DNA of 64,000 bases, from assembly GCA_002118135.1 (NCBI GenBank), contig BDIU01000075.1:1-64000 (forward strand), given 5' to 3'. Positions 20,501 to 32,184 of the stretch are shown here, piece by piece; within the stretch, counting starts at the first letter, position 1; each line of letters begins with the position of its first letter. Made by a program: the position numbers and the translations under genes. The stretch comes from Trebouxia sp. TZW2008. Taxonomy: Eukaryota; Chlorophyta; Trebouxiophyceae; Trebouxiales; Trebouxiaceae. The notes under the pieces were generated by a model. It worked only from the letters and a program-made list of their open reading frames with translations. It did not search any database and was not told where the DNA came from.

Positions 20501-22988
20501 GACGCATTGAGCTGCCAGCAAACTTGAGATGAAGCAAAGACTGGTAGTGAAGTGCTTGGAACATCTCTTGTAATTTGCTACGTTGGAATTCCCTGACACA
20601 GATATTCATTGAATGCCACAGCATCAATATAAATCACCCTGCCTCAAAATTTTACAAGATTCAGCACAATGGCACAGTGCGAGTCACCAATCACATGGTC
20701 ACATTAACAGCAGCAGCAGAAGTAGCACATGGTGGAGTTCACTGGCTTGCCTGTCAGGGTCAAGATCAAAGACATCACCATGCCCCAGGCCTAAGAACTC
20801 CTTGTACTCCTCGGGTGATACCCTGGTCTGACCAGGCAATCTGATCAGCTGAGTATCGCCTGCCTGTGAGGGCAGCACGGCATTGCCCTCGTCTCGCGGC
20901 ACATTGGACGCACCTGCAGCAGAAGGTGCTTTTCCATAAGCTGTTGAGCTGATTGATGGTCTGCTGGGACTGAACTCAACAAGTGTCACTAGCAAAGGTT
21001 TAGGACAAGTATACTGGCACACAGTAAGTCTGACTACCCGTTCACCTACGCTAGTGGGTAGGTGTAGGTGAGTCATGCTTGCTGTGTTCCACCATACCTG
21101 TTCTACATCTATGGCACCGTGTCTTGGCCAGTGTGCTGCACATTTTGCAGCATGGACCTTTAGGACATATTGCCTTGAAATGAGATGCATGCAATAGCGA
21201 GGCAGGATTGACAGGAGTTTCATGGTTGACTACACCATTCCTATCAATCATGCCCTGCTAAGCAGCATCAAGCGCACAACCATCTGCATGAGATCTCAAG
21301 CAGCTTTACTGCTGCATTGTGTATCTACTGTAGGACAGTCACTGACATGCAATCAACCAGGCAGAACACAATGGTGCTCCATTTAAAAGGTCCTCACCTG
21401 TCGCTGTGTGGACAAATTGCGGTCTAGGCCACTGGCTGGGCATGGGCGGAGGGGCCAACACAGGTGGAGGAGCAACAGGGTGATTTAGGGGTGGGGGCCC
21501 AGGAGGGGGGCGCGGGGGCGCCACCCCAGGCCTTGGCACCAATGGTGCCTGAGGGCCACTTGCAGGTGGCCTAGGTCCTACAGCACACCAACTGTCAAGG
21601 ATCTATGCATTCGATCCGCAAATCCTGTTGCTAGGCAGCCTTAGAATTCAGCAACTAGGTGCATACAGACGTAATTCAGAGGCAAGCAACATCTGAACAC
21701 TAATCTAGGGCACTGGTCGCAAGGCGTTGCCGTAAGGGCAATGCACGTGAGAACCAAGCACTGCATGCTGACTGCAGCAAAATTCCTGAGAGGACAGACT
21801 TTATGCAAGTACAGCTTTCCTGGGAACAAATGCAGTTAGTGGATCAGGACTTGACTGTATGAGGACCATCTTTGTGTCAGACTAGAAGACTGGAAGCAAT
21901 TGTTGCATGCTGACTGCAAAGTCGCGCCCGTCAAGAAGGTTCTCATACCTGGAGGAGGGCCTGCTAGATTGCCAGAGGGTGTGCTGCCAAGACTGCTTTG
22001 CCTTGTGGCTGCTGCAGCTGGCTGAGAAGCTGTTTTCTGAGCAATGGAGGGCGGCAAGCCAGCTACCGGCTCATCCAGCTGAATGTCCAGATCATCCTGC
22101 ATACCACATGTATAACAATAAGCATAACAAACACAATGACCTGTGTGCTTTGGGACTCATGCGCTAGTTGTGTGGGCCACAACGTTTTGTCTTGACAGGC
22201 CAGTTTATTCCTGGCGTCTCATTCAGCACCGCAGATATGTAAGATCCATGGCTTGAAAAGGCATGAGCGCTCTGTGCGCATTCGGATGCAAGATGTACAT
22301 CATTGAGCAACATGTAAATGCTGCCCTCTACAATGAGCAGCGACTCTAGCATGCATGCATTGCAAACGAGGCAACAGGCTGTAAGCATGCTGGCTGCAGA
22401 CGCAAGACTGGTTTCTGATGGAGGGTGGGGTGCTCACATCATCTGCATCAGGTCGCAGTTGAGCTGCTGGCTGTGGCGCATCTAGCTGCACATCAAAGTC
22501 CTCATCTTCCTCTTCTTCAGGCGCTTGAGGAGGCCCAGGCAGTTGCTGCATTGCTGTCTCCTTTTGGTGCTGCAGCTGTTGTTGGCTTTGCTGAATCTGC
22601 TGGTGCTGATGCTGCTGCTGTTGCTGAGGCTGGTGCTGTTGCTGGAGCTGTCGTTGTTGAGGAGGGGCTTGACCTGCACAGAAAGAGAAGGTGCAAAAGC
22701 TGACTTTGAGAAGGTCGAGTCAAGGTGTGCTTGCCAATCTCACTGTCTGCAGCTTCTCCGTATATAGCCTCGAAGTCCAGCTCTTCCTGCTTGGCAGGAG
22801 CTGGCGGTGGCGGAGGTTTGGGAGGTGCCTTCGGCGCGTCTTCCCCATACAACTGCATGGACACAAGTGTTTGTTCAGGCTGTCGCGCACGAACATACTG
22901 AAAGTCAGCAACTGCATCCGAAGCGCACCAACGAGTACAGCTCGTCGTCATCTTCCTCCTCGACCTTGACTTGGCCACTTTGGTACAT
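17525..22988 (-). CDS. FIP1, pre-mRNA 3' end processing factor, 11 exons
   Basis: FIP1 is a scaffold of the nuclear cleavage and polyadenylation complex that links poly(A) polymerase to CPSF. Exons 22988-22929, 22852-22744, 22673-22438, 22096-21949, 21577-21398, 20913-20751, 20327-20099, 19715-19036, 18471-18295, 17903-17730 and 17531-17525 give exactly 720 residues. The N-terminus is acidic (EEEDDDELY), followed by Gln- and Pro-rich linkers. The diagnostic Fip1 motif spans about residues 299-323 (VVQAPWRLPGADPADFFNYG), preceded by YKEFLGLGHGDVFDLD as in plant FIP1. After it come a long Pro/Gly/Met-rich region and an Arg/Asp/Ser-rich tail (RDYDDDRSRDRSRDRDG). The last exon encodes only the end of Arg, Tyr and the stop. 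Two introns, after 20751 and after 20099, start with GC in a strong AG|GCAAG context. It shares a divergent promoter with the M3 gene. Confidence 0.93.
18590..18670 (-). repeat. Dead copy of FIP1 exon 9 start
   Basis: In the intron before the live exon 18471-18295 the minus strand encodes FKGGPGILGD, echoing the live FNGGPGMSWD. The plus strand shows TGGAGAAGCTCTGGTCCC against TAGAGAAGCCCTCGTCCC. The copy lacks a complete frame. Confidence 0.72.
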
Positions 22989-23239
22989 GTTGGCTGATCA
23001 CAGACACTCGCCGTGCCGGGCTTTGTTCCTGAGCTGATCACGGCAAGCCTTCATTGCGTTTTAACAGCAAAGCACGAACCGCGGCGCGACCAGCGCTTAC
23101 AGCGGAAGCTTGCAAAGTTTGGATTGCTTCTGCTTAATTTGACTGCCGAGGAGACGAAAGAACGCAGCTCAGAGAGCTCAATACAACAATTGCACAGCAC
23201 GTCACAAGCTCGTAAAGAGAAGTTTCGCACGCAGAGCAA
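22989..23239. promoter_or_regulatory. Divergent promoter FIP1 / M3 oligopeptidase
   Basis: Only 251 bp separate the FIP1 start codon (minus) from the M3 peptidase start codon (plus), so both 5' UTRs and promoters must fit here. I see no clear TATA element. Confidence 0.6.
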
Positions 23240-26200
23240 ATGAGCTTTCTGACGTCCAGCAGCGCATCGGCATACACTCGTCTAGGCGGCGTTTGCGCGC
23301 GTGGGCACCTATTGCCCGCACGGGCTCTTTCGCGCTTTGCTTTCAGCAGAGCTGCGTCTGCCTTGCGTGATCACTTACACAACAGGCAGTCCACCTTGTA
23401 CGCAGCCTGCGGCAGATCAAGCACAAGCAGAAGGTCGCACAGCTTGTCGCATCCCTCAAGCGATTGTCTCTTTCGCCAAACAAAAGTGATGAGCACCCAA
23501 GCATCCGCAACAGCTGCGCCCGTCACAGCGGTTGACAATCCTCTGCTGCAGGTCAGTCAACGTTCTCTGCAATTTCTAGCGTTCGTGCGACTTTTCAGCC
23601 GAACTGTAGCCCCAGCGCTCGCTGAAAGCACTGATCACTGCTGTACATGCCTGCAGGACACTGTCACTCCTGCCTTCGACAAGATACAGGCAGAGCATGT
23701 CGTACCAGGCATCAAGACGTTGCTTGCTGAGTTGAACGAGGACCTAGACAACTTAGAAAAGTCAGTGCAGCCCACTTGGCAGGGCCTTGTGGAGCCCCTG
23801 GAGCGCCTGAGTGACAGGATTGAAAGGACTTGGGGCGCAGTCAGCCATCTCAAGGTGATCTCTTACTGCTGTCAAAAGACAGTGAACCTCTGAGGACTGA
23901 GAGACGCTACAAGGCAAAATTAGCACCATTGACTATGATGCAGGCAGTGAAAGACAGTGAGCCCCTGAGGACAGCTGTGGACGAGGTACAGCCTGAAAGG
24001 GTGAAGCTCAGCCTGCGCCTATCTCAAAGCAAGCCCCTGTACGAGGCCTACAAGGGCATCAAAGAGGGCGACCTCTGGTCTCAGCTGTCAGAAGCCCAGC
24101 AGCGCATTGTCGATGGGGAACTGCGGGACTTTGTTCTGGGAGGAGTAGCTTTGGAGGTAAAATGCCCGATCTGGCTTGCACATTGCACGTGCCCATGAGG
24201 TCTCTTTTGCTATGCTGCCTTGGGGCAGGTGTACCTGTGAGCATACGGCTTCTTCTGAGGTATCTGCATGGCCTCTGCACTTAAGTGTCCAGGGTTGATG
24301 AGCCTATAGAGTGCATGTGCATATGTCTGCAGATCAATGCAGATCCAGCATTGCACCCACAGTCTGCCACAACATTTTCATTGTACATGTGCACAGCGGA
24401 AGTTTCTGATTTTGTGGTCGCAAGCATGCCTGGGTTCCCACTGTATCAAAGCATTGCGTTGGATCACAGATACAGCTGCACAATTGGCATCATGCATTTC
24501 ACTTGACCATCTCATGCACAGAATAGAACATGAGGGATTTATAATCAGCTGGTATTGATGTGCAGCTACGCATAAGTACTTATTCTGCTCACTGATCTGG
24601 TAATATTCTGTGGCAGGGTGAGAAGAAGGATAGGTTCAATGAGATTCAGCAGGAGCTGAGTCAGCTGTCCACCAAGTTCAGCAACAACCTGCTAGACGCC
24701 ACCAAGACATTCAAGAAGCTGCTCCAAGAACCATCTGAGGTGAGCACTCTTGAGCTTGCAGGGCTGTCATCGGTTTGTTCTGACAACGCTGCAGTCAGTG
24801 ATATACAGTGGTGCTCAAAAGGGTTCTCTCGCCATGGTTTGATGCTGATGTCAAGCTTGCAGTCAAGCTTGCTGCTGCACACTGCACGTGTCAGTGCATA
24901 GGCAATGATGAGCGTCTGACATGGTTGCTGCCTTGTTTTACCATGGGCATGCAGCCTGCATGAGTGCTTCGATGGACAAGCGTGCTGTCAGAGGCTGACA
25001 TGGTCTGAACTGTCAGCCTGTCGTCGCAGATTTGTAGTGTCAAATTCCATTGAATGTTGCCGTGTATATTGTGAAACTGGCAGAGGGCCTGCCTGAGTCC
25101 GCCCTCAAGGTGGCAGCACAGTAGGTCAAGGCATCACACATTACATTGCTGAGATGCCAAGTCCTTTACTGAAACTTGCCACGTGTATTGCTGAAATTGT
25201 GATGCCTACCTATACATTGAACGTCGCCGCGCATACTGACAAGCAGGTGGGGGGCTTGCCTGCTTCAGCCCTGGAGTTGGCAGCACAGCAGGCCAGGACA
25301 TTTGGTATGTCAATGCTGTACCTTCAGAATCAGACGCTGAAGCTTTATGCACTGTGCAGCTACTGCGTCAGACGATTTGCAATGGTTTCACCTATGTTTG
25401 CAGGTAGAGGGGCTGCCTGCTTCAGCCCTGGAGTTGGCAGCACAGCAGGCTAAGACAGAGGGCCATGCTGATGCAACAGCTGAGAAGGGCCCTTGGCTGT
25501 TCACCCTAGATTTCCCATCCTTCTTCCCTGTCATCACCCATAGCAAAAACAGGTGTGCTACCTCATGAGTGCTGTCAGTACAGTACATCATAAATACGCT
25601 CTGCTCAGCCTGACATCTGCATGGTCTATTGTTCATGCTGCTTCTTAGCCATGTTCTGCGTCACTCGTTGTCATCACCCACAGCCAAATCTGTGTGTCAA
25701 TGATACCGTGAGTACGTACAGCGTATCCTGAATGTGCATTGTAAAATGTGATATCTGTACAGAGTTTCGCTGGTGTTACATCTTGGTCATGTCCTGCAAC
25801 ACTCCTCAACATGGTCTTGCAAATCCAAACAGGCCTACAGATAAGCACATATACACAAGCCACTTCTATAAGTAGCTGCTGCGTATTGTTTCCTGAAATG
25901 CATGTGCTACGAGTTTCGTCTACTTGGCTGCAGGGCGTTGAGGGAGGAGATGTACAGGGCCAACATCACACGGGCGTCTAGTGGGGAGAAGGACAATTCA
26001 CCCATCATTGAGCGGGTGCTGTCCCTGAAGCAGGAGAAGGCACATTTGCTGGGCTATGACAACTTTGCTGAGGTGTCCATGGCCAGCAAGGTATATTTGT
26101 GCTATGTAGTTGCTGTGGTCTGCATTAACGCAGTGTCAGACGTGTGCTGGGCTGTGACAACTTTGCTGAGGTCTCCCTGGCCAGCAAGGTACAAGCTGTG

Positions 26201-29200
26201 TATGCACACTGTGTGTACAGGCTGTCGTCATACGTATTATGTGCATGGACACTGTGGACTTACACTGCTTCCAACATGTTTCCTGAGGGTTATGAAGCAA
26301 CGGTAGACATGACTTGAAAGAAACATGCAGTGAGGTGTTGCAAGGAGGTTTGTCCTCAGAAGGAGCCTGGCTTGTTCCTTGAATACGCCGTGCCAATTGT
26401 GGAATGTCCAGTGTGCTGCATACACTGATTCTTGAAGGCATTGCGCAGCTGTGCTGTGTGAGTTTGGCAGTGTTTGTTGCATTGAGTCTGTGCCTGTCCA
26501 GCTGGTGTTCCTGTGTTTTGTCACAGACCTCACTGGTGGGTGCTTCGATGCAGATGGCAACTCTAGACAAGGCAGAGGCTCTGCTAGAGGACCTGCGATC
26601 TGCCTCCTGGGATGCAGCAGTCAAGGACTTGGATGAGGTCAAGAGCTTTGCTGCAAAGCAGGTGGGTGCTCAACATTACACTCAGGATCTTATGCTTGCA
26701 GTGAGATTTCTTGGCACGAAATCATTGCTCTGCTCATGCCATGGTGTCTTATCAGTAAGCACTACCCAACACCCTAGTAAAGTGTGACTGTGGTTGATTG
26801 GCTGCAGGGCTGAAGTGTTCTGCTTTGAGTGGCTATTGCAATGGAAGTGCATGTTGTTCATTGGCTGCAGGGCTTCAAGGAGGAGCTGAGGCAGTGGGAT
26901 GTCAGCCATGCCCACGTGTCAGTCCAGCTTTCAAACAGTCATGCACTAACACGCTATGCTAACCGTTGCTCTGCTACCATCATTGACTGTTGTTCATTGG
27001 CTGCAGGGCTTCAAGGAGGAGCTGAGACAATGGGATGTCAGCTTCTGGGCTGAGAGGCTGCGTGAAGACAAGTACAACATCACAGACGAGGAACTACGAC
27101 CCTACTTTGCCCTTCCCAATGTTCTGAAAGGGCTCTTCCAGGTAGCACTTCTGTCAAACTCTGTCAGCACCACATTGCCTTGGATCGTCGTGGCCAAAAT
27201 GGCAATCATGTTTTCCAGCTTCTGGCCTAGAGGCTGTGTGAAGACAAGTACAACTTCACAGACGAGAAAATGCGGCCCTGCTTTGCCCTGCCAAATGTCC
27301 TGGAAAGGCTCTTCCAGGTGACTATTTTAATTGGCTTGCAAGCAACACATTGTTTGGCTAGACTGTGACCAAAACAGCATTAGCGCTTTGCAAAAGCAAA
27401 AAATGTCTACGTGTTAGACTGTGATCAAGACCTTGACAAGTAGTTCCAAAAACAAGACATTGTCGTTCAGAAGGCCTGTCTCAGGTAGCCACTGTGTGAG
27501 GCTGCTGACCACAGCTGAGAAAAGACAGTCCAGCAGGAGAACTTCTTCCTTGTCTGTATACGTTTTGTTGTGGCTGGCACAAGTGACTTTGAAGCAGCAG
27601 CCCAGTGTTGAGTTTGCACTGCATTGCATGCAAATAGGCTGCACCTGTTCATTGGAACCAATAAACTTATACAAACATCAGCTCTCTTGCTGTAGGTGGC
27701 TGGGCAGCTGTTTGGAGTCACAGTGGAGGCAGCTGATGGGAAGGCGCCAATCTGGAACCCTGACGTGCGCTTCTTCTGCATCAAGCAGGACAATAAGCCT
27801 AAGGCTTACTTCTTCTTTGTAAGCTCCCCACCCTTTGTCTTTGTCATGACTGCTGGTCGGTGCTTGAGGCTGTCAACGCTGTGTTGTCAGCCGTCCTGTT
27901 CTTCTTCGTGAGGGTCCTACCCTTTTGTCTTCATCATGACAGCTGGTATGTGCTTTGGTTCATTCAAAGCTGCTGTGGTTCATTCAAAGCTGCTTTGGGT
28001 CATTCAATGCTGCTTTGGAATTGCCTCAATCCCCATTGCTGTCTTGGCTGCCGTTATGAATGGTATCAGCTGCTTTGCAGCTTCCAGCATGCTTTTGACT
28101 GAAGACTGAAACAGCCCTTGCAGTTGTTGTGAATTCATCTGTTCCATAGGTTTAACACAAGGACAGCAGCATGCATCAAGGAAAGTACTGACAGCGTGGA
28201 GTCAGCTGCTGAAACAGTTGAGGATGGGTGCAGCACTCATAGCAGCCACCCCTATGAACAGGGAAGTTGCCTGGATGGCCGAAGTTGTAGGGTGCAGCAA
28301 ACTGCTGGGAAGACTGTTCCTCTCCCGATGGCCCACATTACCTGACTTTACCATCGATCTGCAAGAAGGACATGTGTATGTGTGTGCGTGTAGGACCCAT
28401 ACAGCAGACCTGCTGAGAAGAGGGGAGGAGCCTGGATGGATGAAGTTGTGGGGCGCAGCAGCCTGCTGGCACCTGCTGGGGAGCCTGTTCGTCTCCCTGT
28501 AGCCCACATGGTCTGCAACCAGACACCTCCTGTTGGTGACAAGCCCAGCCTTATGACCTTCAGGTATGCTGCCTTGCAAGTGACATTCTGCATTGGTGAC
28601 AAACCCAAACCAATCATGTTGAACTGTGCTGATGTGGCATAAGAGGCTGGGGCGTAGCAGCCTGCTGGCTCCTGCCGGGGAGCCTGTTCGTCTCCCTGTA
28701 GCCCACATGGTCTGCAACCAGACACCTCCTGTTGGTGACAAGCCCAGTTTCATGACCTTTAGGTATGCTATTGCATACTCAACTACCACTGGTGGGCTCT
28801 AAGCATCCTGACATTGCCTCTTACTGACAGGTAAGCTTTGTTTCACTGCTCTGCTGCCAGACACCGGCTGCTGGTGACATGCCTAGCTTGATGACCATTA
28901 GGTGTGCTGCTCTGCAATTGGGCAGCATGTGTCAGTGACCCTGTCAAACAACAGGTCTAGCCTGCCAACCTTTGGGAATGTTGTTCTGAAGCAAATGACT
29001 GCGCTGGTGACACACCCAAGCTGTTGACCCCTAAATATGCCAATTTTGTCGCACATGCCGCCTGTTCGTGACAATCACATCCATTTTGCTGCAGAGAGGT
29101 TGAGACAGTCCTCCATGAGTTTGGCCACGCTCTGCAGCACATGATGACCAAGCAGGCAGAAGGGGTATTGCTTTGAGGTCCATATTGCTATGTTTAGGCA

Positions 29201-32184
29201 ATTGCTTTAGCACAGAGCAAGTCTTGACAAAACTGTCTTAACCTGCAGAAAAGTTGGACAGTCTACCAAGGGGTTGGCCATGCCCTGCAGCCCATGATGA
29301 CTAAGGCAAATGGGCTGGTGGCAGGCGCTTTAACCGCCGCTGTGCCCTCAACAGACACTGACATCCCATTCATTTTGTTGCAGAGAGGTTGAGACAGTCT
29401 TCCACGAGTTTGGCCACGCTCTGCAGCACATGATGACCAAGCAGGCAGAAGGGCTGGTAGCTGGAATCAGGGGCGTGGAGTGGGACGCTGTGGAACTGCC
29501 CTCCCAGTTCATGGAAAACTGGTGCTACAACAGGGCCACACTGAACACCTTTGCACGCCATTACCAGACTGATGAGCCACTACCAGAGGAGCTGTTTAAG
29601 AAGCTGGTAGCTGCTCGTACATATAGGTGAGCACACATTTGGCACATTTGCAACATGCTGGCCTGGCGATCTACAACTTGCATACACCTGAGCACGTTGA
29701 TGTCCTCGGTTTGACTCTCTTGAGACAGCAGATTGGCAACTTTGCTTGTCCAAATCAAACTGACGAGCTGCTACCAGAGGAACTGTTCAAGAAGCTTGTG
29801 GCGGCCAGCACATACAGGTAAATGTGCAGCCCTGGAATGATCATGTCAACCCTTGCTTTTGCTTTCTGAGCAGCATCTGCAGTTGTGAAACTCTAAATAA
29901 GGTTTTGTCCTTTGTAGCTCACGCAGCAGGTGGACCTGGCATATGCCCTGACTGACCAACAAGCTTCACAGAATTAACACATGTGGCTTCATTTAAACTA
30001 CTGCAGGTGAATGTATGGGTCTTGTAGATGTCAAATTACTGATTTCCAGCTTATAAATGGTTGCACCCCCTTCTCAGTCATAAGAGCAGCAGAAACGTCA
30101 CATCACAAGCCAGAAGTGACAAAATAGATATCTTACCAGCATCAACTTGGTGTTGCAGATCTGGCAGTCTGATGATGCGGCAGCTGCACTTTGCCATGCT
30201 AGCTCTGCAGCTGGAGCTGCATGCACACTTCTGGACATCATGAAAGGGTGCCATGTCTGTGCTTGTCCTTGGACTGACAAACACTTGGGCATGAGAACAT
30301 CTGCAAAACGTTGCTTACGCACATCAGCAGAGACACAAGATTTTAGTATTGATGTCATGTCACAGGTCTGGCAGCTTGACGATGCGGCAGCTGCGCTTTG
30401 CCACATGTTCCTTCTTCTGCATTGATGGTTCACAGCAGCTTTTTGCATCAAGCTGAAGTTCACTTGATAACACAGGTCTGGCAGCTTGATGATGCGGCAG
30501 CTGCACTTTGCCATGCTGGATCTGGAGCTGCATGCGCGCTTCAAGCCAGGAGGCAAGGAGACAGTGTTTGACGTGGACCACAGGATCGCCAAGAAGACAA
30601 TGGTCATGCCGCCTCTGCCTGAAGACAGGTGCACAAACACATGCACAAAGGAAGCATACATGGCTGGGATTTGCTGCCTGTGCATTGTTGCTCGTGAACG
30701 ACAGCAGCAGCGCAACAGACAGCACAGACAGCTTCAGCACAATCTCAGCTGCAGGCACCCTCAGATCCACTCAACTCACCAGCTGAGGCATACATTTGCT
30801 CGCTATCTACGTCACAGGGCACAAACAAGCATACATGGCTGGCAACGCTGATGTTGTTTGTAAGATGGGAAGTTTCTTGCAAAGTGGCATGTGACCTCAG
30901 TTTGCCAATGCAACAGCCAGCTGTGTTTGTGTGAGCCCAGAGGCTATTGAGGTTGGCTGTGTTTGCACTTCTTTGGCATAGATATATAGCACGGTGGGTT
31001 GTTGCTTTGAAAGCAGCAATCTCGGGCTGCCTCTTTAGACAGAGGCTCCCGTTATGATGCCTAGCGCGTAGACGTTTCTTCCCTTTTCTACAACACTGAG
31101 CCTCTGCTTGCACAGTTGCATTCCACGCCTGGTCGCTACACGGAATGCACTTTGATACAATGGCATGGGAGAGTGTGCATGATTAATGCATCATCCTTGC
31201 TGATTTACGTGATGTCTGATGTCATGCTTCAGATTCTCATGTGGCTTCTCCTGCATCTTTGCTGGCGGCTATAGCGCTGGCTACTACAGCTAAAAATCTG
31301 CAGAAGTGCTTTCAGCAGATGTATTCAGTGCTTTTGAGGAGGCCGAATCAGAGGAGGAGTCTGTCATGGCAGACACTGGCAGGCGATTCAGAGATACTGT
31401 GACACTCAGCAGGCAACATGACGCTGCATGTGATGCTGCAGGTTCTTGTGCGGCTTTTCCCATATATTTGCTGGCGGCTACAGTGCTGGCTACTATAGCT
31501 ACAAATGGGCAGAAGTACTCTCAGCAGATGCCTTCAGCGCTTTTGAGGAGGCTGGACTAGAGGATGAGTCAGCCATTGCAGAGACTGGCAGACGCTTCAG
31601 GGATACTGTGCTGTCTCTTGGCGGTGGCCGAGCGCCTGCTCTAGTGTTCAAGGTAAGGGTTGTGTCCTGATCTGGTGTGTTTGTTTTCGCTTTTACAGTA
31701 TGCAATTGTGGGGTCTTGTTCAAGATCAAGCACTGTGTGCAGAGCGCCTGCTTTAGTCTCCAAGGTACAGATTGTCCCCCAGGTCTTGATGTGCTTGTTT
31801 GCTGCTTTATGGATTTGCTACTTGCAAGTTTGCTTCCAGATCATCATGTATGCAGACAGGCACTTGCATGCATGGCAAGCATGAGTCAATGTTACACATG
31901 GGCATGTCTTTTGCACCCTGTTTGTCGTCTTGTGTCTCAAGCATTGTTATGATGACTGCATGCACATGTGCGCAAAGCAGTCATGCATGTGGTTGATGTT
32001 GTAAATATGTATACTGACAAGCACATTGGCTTGATATGTGCAATGGGCATGTTCTGCTTTGCAAGCAAGCTTGCCAATGCTTGCCATTGACGTATTGTGT
32101 TCAATGATGCAGGACTTCAGAGGCAGGGAGCCATCGACAGAAGCTCTGTTGCGGCACAACGACCTGCTACCGGCCGCTGCGTAG
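23240..32184 (+). CDS. Organellar M3 oligopeptidase (OOP/oligopeptidase A type), 14 exons
   Basis: Zinc metallopeptidase that degrades short peptides such as cleaved transit peptides in plastids and mitochondria. Exons 23240-23551, 23657-23854, 23944-24156, 24617-24739, 25404-25552, 25934-26090, 26554-26661, 27007-27141, 27696-27818, 28394-28563, 29384-29626, 30476-30628, 31442-31652 and 32113-32184 join in phase to 788 residues, about the length of plant OOP. The first 90 residues are Ser/Ala/Arg rich with almost no acids, like a targeting peptide. The zinc motif HEFGH spans residues 570-574, and Glu600 in AVELPSQ is the likely third ligand. Conserved blocks include [33 protein letters not shown] and the C-terminal DFRGREP. 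At least nine exons have decayed copies in neighbouring introns. It shares a 251 bp divergent gap with FIP1. Confidence 0.95.
25078..25310 (+). repeat. Two dead copies of M3 exon 5 start
   Basis: The peptide [14 protein letters not shown] of the live exon (25404 on) is echoed at about 25085-25130 ([12 protein letters not shown], then a TAG) and at about 25250-25300 ([14 protein letters not shown]). Aligned landmarks lie at 25094, 25261 and 25418, so spacings are 167 and 157 bp. A separate echo of the exon's 3' end with TCATCACCCA lies at 25655-25700, 140 bp after the live one. Confidence 0.85.
26130..26195 (+). repeat. Copy of M3 exon 6 end and donor
   Basis: GACAACTTTGCTGAGG recurs at 26156, 98 bp after the live occurrence at 26058. 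It is followed by TCTCCCTGGCCAGCAAGGTA, a near match to the live TGTCCATGGCCAGCAAGGTA. Both have a usable GT, but only the first is continuous with the upstream half of the exon. Confidence 0.82.
26860..26915 (+). repeat. Copy of M3 exon 8 acceptor and start
   Basis: TTCATTGGCTGCAGGGCTTC and the following bases encoding [12 protein letters not shown] are almost identical to the live acceptor and exon start at 26993-27042, then diverge. A shorter GGCTGCAGGGCT echo lies near 26800. Confidence 0.85.
27210..27325 (+). repeat. Copy of M3 exon 8 3' portion
   Basis: Downstream of the live exon 27007-27141 the sequence repeats GCTTCTGG, GAAGACAAGTACAAC, CACAGACGAG and GGCTCTTCCAGGT with frameshifts. 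Together with the upstream echo, the two ends of this exon are duplicated on opposite sides. Confidence 0.85.
27895..28020 (+). repeat. Copy of M3 exon 9 end plus a 20-bp minisatellite
   Basis: TTCTTCTTCGTGAGGGTCC and CCCTTTTGTCTTCATCATGA repeat the live exon 9 end and intron start (27808-27850). It is followed at about 27958-28017 by three units of roughly 20 bp beginning TTCATTCAAAGCTGCT. Confidence 0.75.
28255..28350 (+). repeat. Dead copy of M3 exon 10 start
   Basis: The sequence encodes [14 protein letters not shown], echoing [14 protein letters not shown] of the live exon 28394-28563. It is followed by a shortened echo of the CCCACAT region. The frame does not continue. Confidence 0.8.
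28600..29045 (+). repeat. Series of M3 exon 10 copies, young to old
   Basis: A copy at about 28640-28760 matches the last two thirds of the live exon at roughly 95 percent by eye, including CACATGGTCTGCAACCAGAC and its GTATGC donor. Weaker copies of the exon end follow near 28850-28905 (GACCATTAGGTGTGCTGC), 28930-28985 and 28990-29040, progressively degraded. Another short one lies at 28586-28620. Confidence 0.8.
29085..29330 (+). repeat. Two dead copies of M3 exon 11 (zinc-site exon)
   Basis: The first (29085-29165) repeats the acceptor and the exon start, still encoding [19 protein letters not shown], but runs into a TGA within a few codons. The second (about 29245-29330) is older and out of frame. 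The live exon is 29384-29626. A 3' echo ([17 protein letters not shown] with a GTAAAT donor) follows at 29745-29825. Confidence 0.9.
30155..30430 (+). repeat. Two dead copies of M3 exon 12 start
   Basis: TCTGGCAG(T/C)(C/T)TGA(T/C)GATGCGGCAG recurs at about 30160 and 30366 before the live exon start at 30476. All three keep an upstream acceptor-like AG and encode MRQLHFAM or a variant. Only the last continues into the rest of the exon. Confidence 0.88.
31230..31420 (+). repeat. Near full-length dead copy of M3 exon 13
   Basis: The copy begins about 210 bp before the live exon 31442-31652 and follows it for some 180 bp. It keeps the [10 protein letters not shown] block, but a TAA replaces the following Tyr codon and a base is lost, so the frame is broken. 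A short echo of the exon end lies at 31735-31775. Confidence 0.88.
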
